A stretch of DNA of 64,000 nucleotides from Platycnemis pennipes (lineage: Eukaryota; Arthropoda; Insecta; Odonata; Platycnemididae), in NCBI GenBank assembly GCA_933228895.1, contig OW121848.1:90043470-90107469 (forward strand), written 5' to 3'. This document shows, piece after piece, positions 57,418-64,000 of the stretch. Under the pieces are notes generated by a model. The model saw only the letters and a list, made by a program, of their open reading frames with translations, did no database searches and was not told the DNA's origin. How positions within the stretch are numbered: the stretch's first letter is position 1; the number at the start of each line of letters is the position of its first letter. A program made the position numbers and the translations under genes.

Positions 57418-57484
57418 TTTGACCGGGAATTGAGCTACGACCCTTTATCTTATCGAAGCATCTCCCAGGCCATGGCTTTTCCAA
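57418..57484 (-). mobile_element. Possible tRNA-derived SINE head
   Basis: Minus strand: ATGGCCTGGGAGATGCTTCG (A-box region), then GGGTCGTAGCTCAATTCCCG (B-box region). Diverged, with no body recognised. Confidence 0.45.
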
Positions 57485-58709
57485 TTATTCTTCGATAATC
57501 GGAGATAATTAAATGCGAGAATGTAATGAATGCAGTTTTCATGTGCATTATGGTTTCTAAAGAATGATCGCTTGATAATTGGGGTTTAAAGAGGTGATGC
57601 ATCGGAACGCGCGTCAATTGCCCTGAATAATAGTTTAGTATTGAACTATACCTATACTGGAATTGAAAGGGTTAAAACAGTTAATGTTCTATCAACTCAT
57701 TTTGAGAATTTTCTTCTAATATTTAGATAAACCTTAATGTTCTCTTATAATAATCTCTTAATGTTCCATCATTTCAACCAATCAGGAAAAAGCCACCTGA
57801 TTTCTTGTGCCGTTAAAAAATATGTATAACTAAGGTTATAATATTCTAATGGAATCGCTATATTAAATAAGGAAGCCTGGAATGCGAAGGATGCCAGTTG
57901 AGGGATTGGTGTATGTGACGTCCAATACTGTTTTTAAAAAAGAGGATAAAGAAATAGAAGACAGAAACTTTGAAACATATATAATATGGAATCACTCTTT
58001 TCTCGAAGATGTTTTTGAAAATTGGTGCTCATCTCGATTGCAATTATATCTAATCGTAGTATATAATTTTTTGAGTTTATAATAACCATTCAGCGACCGG
58101 GTGGGGGGAGGGGTTGGCCGAGTGACTCTCGAGAACAATTTACCTATTATGGGCAGTCGAGTATTTGGGAAGAGTATTCTTTCTGGAAATGATAGAAAGA
58201 GAGGGAAACAATTTGGTATCCTTAATGAAATGCTCCAAGGATTCAAACAGTTAACATCCTTTTCGACGGACGGATTACTGACCCCAAAGTACTCCCCGTC
58301 TACGAAAATATTTCCCAATAGGTGTCGACATTAGAACCTGGGCCATTAAGAATGGAGGCGCCATTCTGACCTGCACAACAATCATCAGTTTGCCATCCTT
58401 TAAATACGTACATTAATTACTCTTGTAAATTTTCAATCTTCGAGAACTTCGTACTCAGTTCAAGGTGAGAATTGCTTGACTAGTGCCAAAAGATTAAGAG
58501 ATCTTCCTGTACTTATTTTATGTAGCCGAACTGTTAATAATTTTTGGCGCCGTTAATTTTTACAATGAAGTGAACTCACAGCCAAGCTATTTCTGGTAAA
58601 AATATTATATTTCTTCGTAATCAGCTATGTATTTCAAATCTAACATAGTATAGTGAGAATGCTACATACAACCACTCCATATAGCGTGCTGAGAACACAC
58701 TGTGGATTG
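57485..58709. other. AT-rich spacer, no gene seen
   Basis: Short frames at 57882-58082 plus and 57992-58318 minus have no motif. Confidence 0.5.
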
Positions 58710-59010
58710 TCACCGTGGCTATGGTACTGGATTCCTATTCCAATGCCTGGGTACGAATCTCGATAGTAGTGGAGGTTTTTTTTTAGCCCACTTCCTGTCC
58801 TGTTCATGTGCAGTATGGAGAGTATTTCAAATGCACTACTTAATCCGTCGGATAGCGTGGTAAGCCGCGACCCAATGCAGCCTTTCGTTAAGAGTGGGCT
58901 AATTCCGTCGCCGAGTTTCTCTCCACCCTTCTCCCTTTCCCGATCAATCCTAAGTGGACCCAACCTCTCCCGTAGCCTTAACGGCGCAAAATACCACAGC
59001 TGTCGGTCTT
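58710..59010 (+). mobile_element. tRNA-derived SINE, ~300 bp
   Basis: The head has CACCGTGGCTATGGTACTGG and GGGTACGAATCTCG boxes and is followed by TGGAGG and a T-run. The body has AATCCGTCGGATAGCG, CTTTCGTTAAGAGTGGGCTA, CTCTCCACCCTTC and CTTAACGGCGCAAAATACC. These align in order with the copy at 38433. It is the best-preserved member of the three in the window. Confidence 0.75.
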
Positions 59011-59620
59011 CATTCCCCTTTAAAATCTACCGACACCGCGTTTCAAGCACCAATCCGGGAGCCCTCCGAATCAGTCCAACGGAAACAAAGGCATGCCCGA
59101 ATCGAATGCAGCACACATAGCGAGAACACTAGGGCACTCGACTCTTGCTTTTTTTTCGTCGATATTGGGAAAACACGAGACCCGGATTCTCCCGTGACTT
59201 CTCAAGGGGGTCCCGGTTGGTTTCGGGGCCGCCCGCGCGGAGATGGGGCTCCGCCGTGAATGAAACCGAAGCACGTCCGCCCTTCCCGGCGCATTACTCG
59301 GCGTTGCAAACCTCCTAACACAATTTCGGCGCGGCATCCCGACGGGCCGGGAAGAAGCGGAGGGAGTAGAGACGGAGCACCGCTCGCGCTGCACAAAGGC
59401 AACTCATTGGATCCGTCTCCCTACCCATCCCTCTCACCCAGTTCGCCTAACTTCCCTCCTTTCTTCGATTCATTTCTACCCCTTTTCTCTTCGCTCCGGA
59501 GACTTTTCTCCTGGCCAAGAATACCGCAAACTGTGTTTGTTCTCCGCGCCGGCTACCTCGGGAAAAATCCATATCGAGTCCTAAATAAGTGCACGTCAGA
59601 CTAACTTCATTTGTTTAAAA
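59011..59620. other. GC-rich block, CpG-dense
   Basis: CpG-dense at 59160-59400, then C/T-rich to about 59510. The frames 58954-59259, 59260-59604 plus and 59071-59394 minus overlap and show no known domain. Confidence 0.45.
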
Positions 59621-60580
59621 CTTTAAAATGTTACCACAAGTGCAAATGTCGATTCAGAAATGAGTATAATTTGGGTCTATTTGTTTAGCGCTTGCGGTCA
59701 CAGGACAACAAATTGGGCGGGGAATGTGCATCTCAGCTTTTGGTGAATTCGACGCTCGGCGCGCGTAATACATATTTATTTTTTCTCTATGACAGCATGA
59801 TAGGCTTAATTATTTCCAGCTACGGGAAATCTATCAATGCAGGTAACACCAGCTGTGGGGATACTTGATTAGGATGGTGAAATATATGGACATTTATTTA
59901 GTACAAAACGTTTCAATACATTTTTAGCCTTAACAGTGCCGGGCTCACTTATAAGAATTATTTAATAAGATCATAGAAAAAGATTTATCGTCATAAATTT
60001 ACTGAAGTGTTTATTTTACGACCCGGTTATTGACAGGTCTATATCATTGCCAGATGAAGCATGTACCAGGTGTGGAATTACGGATGCATCTTTCGCGTTA
60101 TCGTAATCTTTATCGCTAACGCTTACCCCCTAGAGTAGCGCAGGGATAACAATAACCGTCTATAACATTCGCTTCACTGATTCTGATAAGCGATTTGAAG
60201 TGCTGTGCGAAAAATGAAGAACGGAGGTCACATAATCTCTGACATAAGTTAAATAAAAAAATAACGATAACGCTAGCGCACGCGTTATGAAAATCCATGA
60301 TCGAGGCCCAGGTCTTGTCATCCTATTTGGGAAATATATTTGCCAATGCATTCAAATAACGATTTCTTGTGGAAATCACGAATGGACCTAGTTTCCCTTT
60401 GACATATCAATACATTAACGCATGAAGGTACAAGCTTACCACAACACAAACGGGAAGAATACAAGAGAAAAATACATCCGACATACCCAAAAGTTCCAAC
60501 AATAAGAGCCTCCTCAAAGACCTGTGGTCGAGGCTGGGACACTGCCCCTAACAATAATTTTTATTTCTTCCAAGAGGATA
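59621..60580. other. AT-rich spacer, no gene seen
   Basis: No recognised signal. Confidence 0.5.
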
Positions 60581-61210
60581 TTGATTGCTATATCTTTCGC
60601 CCGAGGACATACCCTCAATCCCTCACCCCCCTCTCCTTTCCTCCTTTCCCTTAAGGCCGGAATCCTTTCCGCCGAGGGGGTTGATTGAGCCATGCAAGTC
60701 ACGTACGGCGGGCCTCGGGGGTGGTGGGTGGATGGCTGGAGGTAGGCGCGGACGCATATTCCGCTGCCCGCTATCTCGGGTGACGAAGTCAACCCGGCGT
60801 CGGATGCCCCACACGTGCAAGGGCGGCGTCTGACCCCTCTGCGTCGCTGATGACAAATGCCCCGTCCTTGACCCCACCCAAACCTACCCTCCCTCCCTTT
60901 CCCTCACCAGACGGCCTTCCCCCATCGCACCATCCAGCCTGGCCAACTCCCACGACCTCTTCTTCCCGTCGACCCCACCTACATTACTGCTCCGCTAGCC
61001 CCGGTCCTCCCCTTTGACCGGGCCAAACCGTCCTCATATTCGGCCGCCCGCCTCAACCCAGTTCGGACGCCCACCCAAAGAGATAGCTCTCCCCTATTTC
61101 CCCCTTCCTCTTTCACTTCAGCAGAGCTGCGAGGGAGAGAGGGGGCGTGTCTCACACTAACCTCACTGCCCTTACTTCCCCTTCTGCGAGTCATCCCCTC
61201 TGCCTCGTCA
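60581..61210. other. GC-rich block
   Basis: CpG- and C-rich plus strand with overlapping low-complexity frames on both strands. No recognised domain. Confidence 0.45.
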
Positions 61211-62285
61211 GTGGTGTGTTATGCGAGCATGGGAAAATATCTTCATAAAGCTCTCCAGCTCGTCCCGTCCACGCCCAAGTAAGTAGTCAGTCATCTCCAG
61301 GGTGGTTGAAAATTTTATACAAATGCAAGTTGCGGGGAGGGCACGAGTTCCGGTTTCTAGTTTTCCGAGAGACATTTCCTCGGCCGAATTCCTACCCGCG
61401 ACGTTTCGCGCATATATAAAGTTTAATGTTCGAGTATTCCAGGATCGGAATGCATTAACGTGAGCTGATGGATACATTGTCATCCATTCAGCGCTGACTG
61501 AAATTGTCGGTGGAGCTTTGACTGGAAACACTTAATAACCACCTCCGCGCAACTATATGCTCCCTTGGTTTTGTGGTCGCAAAAAGGAAGAGGCAAAGCG
61601 TTTTCATTTTTGCTGGAAAATGTGAAAGATCCTAGATATAAATACACATGGTATGTGATTTGATATTGGCAGGATATTTGTACATTCTTCTTTGATTTAC
61701 TGCTTTGCCTAAAAGGCTAGTCACTGTTCAGTCATTTAAATGAAGTGATTATTTTGGCAATCAGCATGGTCTTGGTTTCAACTTTTGGGAATTGCACAGA
61801 CTTTCTCCCCTCTTTTTCTTCCAAAAGGCTTTCTTGGTGTTTTAGGATTTTTAGATTGACACCCCAGAGTGTTAAGCCTCCTGGCGAGCATTCATTTTAT
61901 CGATTACAGTTTGTAAATTAGTGTTGGAGTTTCTCCCCAGGTAGCTGTACATTAAATTCTTGCCTTTTTTCTTCCAGTTCTAAAGTACCTACAATAGAGG
62001 TTAATTCTAGCAACAGCGATTAATTTGGTAATAGTACCTTTTGGAAGTCAATCGTAGCTTAGATTCTTGGCATATCTTTCATCGGCATGGCTGTGGCAGA
62101 TATTTGGATAAGAATGGAATTAGCGAGTCCAAATCAGACATTTTTTTATGAAATGACTTTATCAAATTCATGTAATCTTGACACCCACGCTCTTAATAAT
62201 AAGGCGCCTGAATGTAGGTTAATACGAATAGTATTTTGAGAATAAAATTGGTCGTACTCTAGTGTCTTCTATTCTTTTGTTCGAT
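61211..62285. other. AT-rich spacer, no gene seen
   Basis: No recognised signal. The minus-strand frame at 61208-61531 has no motif I know. Confidence 0.5.
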
Positions 62286-62445
62286 GTTTATTATAATCAT
62301 AGTTGATTAACGATTTAAATTAATCATTAAAAATCTGGTTAACTATTAAATTAATCGTTACTTTTTAGAAGAGTTAACTTTTAACTTTTAATCGTTAAAA
62401 TTATGAATAAACTGATTCAAAACTAACTTCAGTTAATTTTTTTCC
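62286..62445. repeat. Tract dense in TTAAC/GTTAA words
   Basis: GTTAAC, TTAACG and TTAACT words repeat on both strands over ~160 bases. Such tracts occur as subterminal repeats of some hAT-type elements. Unusual in this window and possibly related to the tract at 63665-63796. Confidence 0.35.
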
Positions 62446-62828
62446 TTAATTATGGCGAATGTCAACCTGTCAGAATTTGAGCGCAAAGCGCACAGACAAA
62501 TAGGAAAATAAAACGGTGCATAAGAATACAAGGGTAGTTGTGCAAGAATGCAATGAGTAGGCCGAGACCGCCGAGACGAATACATCCAAACAAAAGCGGG
62601 GCTGAGGGGAGTGACCCGTGCTCTCAGATGAGAAAACACAAAACCACGAGAAGACAGTATCCTGTAGGGTTCGTATGCCTTACTTCGTGACATCATGTCT
62701 TCAATACTACATATTTGAAGCCAAGAAAGAAGAGTCGCATAAAAACGTATGACGGATAAAGAGGGGGGGAGGGGGGGTTCATTCAAACTCATGTATCTGC
62801 TACAGTGCGCCAGTCTACGTATACCTTA

Positions 62829-63212
62829 GGCCGGCCGCACACCGGATACGACACGGCATGGCGCGATGTTTTGCCTTAAGGCGCCTGGTTTGTATTGTAT
62901 AACCACGACGTGGTTTGTATTGGTTTGAATGGAGGTGTCGCACATTGCTTTGGGTACGGCAAGGCAAGGCGAAGCAGCGCCGCTCGGCGCTTCATTTTCA
63001 CGAAATATGTAACAGACTACAAACAGACTTCACAAAATATAATACAAACTACACTCACTACTTCACTTGTCAGTATACTAAACGCCACTGAAAGCGACGG
63101 TGCTCGAGGCGCCTTGCCGTGCCGTATGCTGCTCTTAACCATCGGGCAAGGCGCGGCGAGGCGAGGTGAAAACGTCTCGCCGCGCTGTGTCTTAGCCGGT
63201 GTGCGGCCGGCC
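62829..63212. mobile_element. PIF/Harbinger-like MITE, 384 bp
   Basis: Perfect 17-bp terminal inverted repeats (GGCCGGCCGCACACCGG at 62829-62845, complement at 63196-63212) extend imperfectly to about 45 bp per side (GACACGGCATGGCGCGATG pairs with GACACAGCGCGGCGAGACG). TTA flanks both sides (62826-62828 and 63213-63215). A 3-bp TTA/TAA duplication is the hallmark of PIF/Harbinger elements. There is no transposase, so it is non-autonomous. The interior is GC-rich at the ends and AT-rich in the middle. The plus frame at 62895-63314 crosses its boundary and is not a gene. Confidence 0.85.
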
Positions 63213-63365
63213 TTACTCAGTGACATTGCGTCGTCAATACATCAGTCCCCAGTGAATCGCGAGAAAAGCTGGGCAGGCACACCCTCAGCATCTACTATAA
63301 CTCTATATAACTAAGCCGTTTCCACTGCCATTTTACAATTGTGAAGGGACACTTCCCATCGCAAT

Positions 63366-63554
63366 GTGGTGATCGATATCAAAAACTACCCTAAAGAAAT
63401 TTTTACCACTCAGAACAATCTTTTGCGGCAAATTACAGACGAACCATGGTTCTTCGGAAAGTCTTACATTCACGACAACTTAAAAATCCTGACAAACAGC
63501 ACTCTGGACATTAAATGGAATTACAATGAAAATCCCCGATTCAAATATATTTAA
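63366..63554 (+). pseudogene. Jockey-like LINE polymerase C-terminal fragment
   Basis: The 62-residue frame reads YPKEIFTTQ, then NNLLRQITDEPWFF, then YIHDNLKI. The LRxITxxPW(F/Y) and (I/L)HxDLxI words are typical of the extreme C-terminus of jockey-group LINE polymerases. No reverse transcriptase motif lies nearby, so only a scrap remains. The match is short and the call rests on two motifs. Confidence 0.5.
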
Positions 63555-63664
63555 ACTAATCAATACGGATGGAAGAAACCACAATGACAGAGTTCAGTGT
63601 TTGCTTTGTTTGCCAAAACAAAAAAAACCATCAAGGCCTCTATTACCACAGCATCCAATTCGGC

Positions 63665-63796
63665 CAAGTAACTGAAAAAGTAACTTTTACCTTTCATTTA
63701 CCTTTTCAGAGAAGTAACTTTTAACTGTAACTACTTACTTTTTACAGAGAGTAACTTTAATTTTAATCAGTTATCTTTTTGGTTACTTTCCCAGCT
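63665..63796 (-). mobile_element. Possible hAT-type terminus
   Basis: Read on the minus strand from 63796, TAGCTGGGAAAGTAACCAAA is followed by repeated AGTTAC/AAGTAAC words over ~130 bases. Termini with a GGGAAAGTAAC-like start and AGTAAC-rich subterminal DNA are seen in hAT elements. The matching other end and an 8-bp duplication were not found. Confidence 0.4.
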
Positions 63797-64000
63797 ATGA
63801 GTGTATCAAAAGGAATCTGCAACAAACAATATTAGACTTCTAATACGTATTCAAGTATGAACTTACTCAAATAAGAGTCACCAGCTACCAGCAAACCAAT
63901 ACATTTAATATATAACCCGTTTATGCCCACTTATCTAGACAAGTGGTCATTTATGCATGGTCATCCCTGTTAGAGATATCAAGGCACCATTATTTCTTAA
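63797..64000. other. AT-rich spacer to window end
   Basis: No recognised signal. Confidence 0.4.

Noticed and set aside
57660..57680. GAAAGGG-TTAA as a further piggyBac end
   Set aside because: It lacks the TGC at positions 10-12 shared by the other three ends, and no partner end was found nearby.
62895..63314. 139-codon plus-strand frame
   Set aside because: It starts inside the MITE and runs past its right inverted repeat. It is a chance frame in GC-rich DNA.
1..64000. CRISPR arrays, bacterial operons, ribosomal RNA genes
   Set aside because: No regularly spaced direct repeats of CRISPR type, no dense bacterial-style coding and no rRNA core sequence were seen.

Overview
The window looks like non-coding DNA from an animal nuclear genome, most likely an arthropod and probably an insect with a large, repeat-rich genome. 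Three things point there. No host gene with a recognisable product is visible. Almost every protein signal belongs to a transposable element: piggyBac, CR1-like and RTE-like LINEs, a jockey-like LINE fragment, a Helitron, a PIF/Harbinger-like MITE and tRNA-derived SINEs. Short copies of the same few families recur through the window. I cannot name the species. The assignment rests on the repeat mix, not on a host gene.

Layout. 1-16.6 kb: AT-rich spacer broken by GC-rich, strand-skewed blocks (4.0-5.5, 7.3-8.0, 13.4-13.6 and 14.2-15.7 kb), a 5'-truncated RTE-like LINE at 6.2-7.0 kb and a decayed one at 10.1-10.3 kb. 16.6-20.5 kb: a repeat cluster holding one copy of a 375-bp dispersed repeat, a 1.46-kb CR1-like LINE with a nearly open reverse transcriptase frame, an inverted repeat with a tRNA-like centre, and a CR1 3' end nested inside an RTE copy. 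21-28.6 kb: a GC-rich block, AT-rich spacer, and a decayed Helitron helicase that still carries a recognisable Helitron 3' terminus (26.66-27.43 kb). 28.67-32.05 kb: the best-preserved gene, an uninterrupted 582-residue piggyBac transposase inside TTAA-bounded termini, abutted by a second TTAA-bounded segment that ends in a 44-bp tandem repeat. 32-62 kb: AT-rich spacer alternating with GC-rich blocks, several SINE and CR1 3'-end fragments, an RTE copy with a perfect 11-bp target-site duplication (49.55-49.82 kb) and the second copy of the 375-bp repeat (51.9-52.3 kb). 62-64 kb: a 384-bp Harbinger-like MITE with TTA duplications, a jockey-like LINE fragment and a possible hAT-type end.

How the parts relate. 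There is no operon-like organisation. The only gene that looks able to make an intact protein is the piggyBac transposase. Its element has TTAA duplications, terminal CCCTTT repeats, a possible 5'-UTR intron and poly(A) signals. The other elements are 5'-truncated, decayed or non-autonomous. About a dozen GC-rich, purine/pyrimidine-skewed blocks recur every few kilobases and contain no protein I recognise. They may be CpG-rich regulatory DNA or parts of long introns or UTRs, but the sequence alone does not show which.
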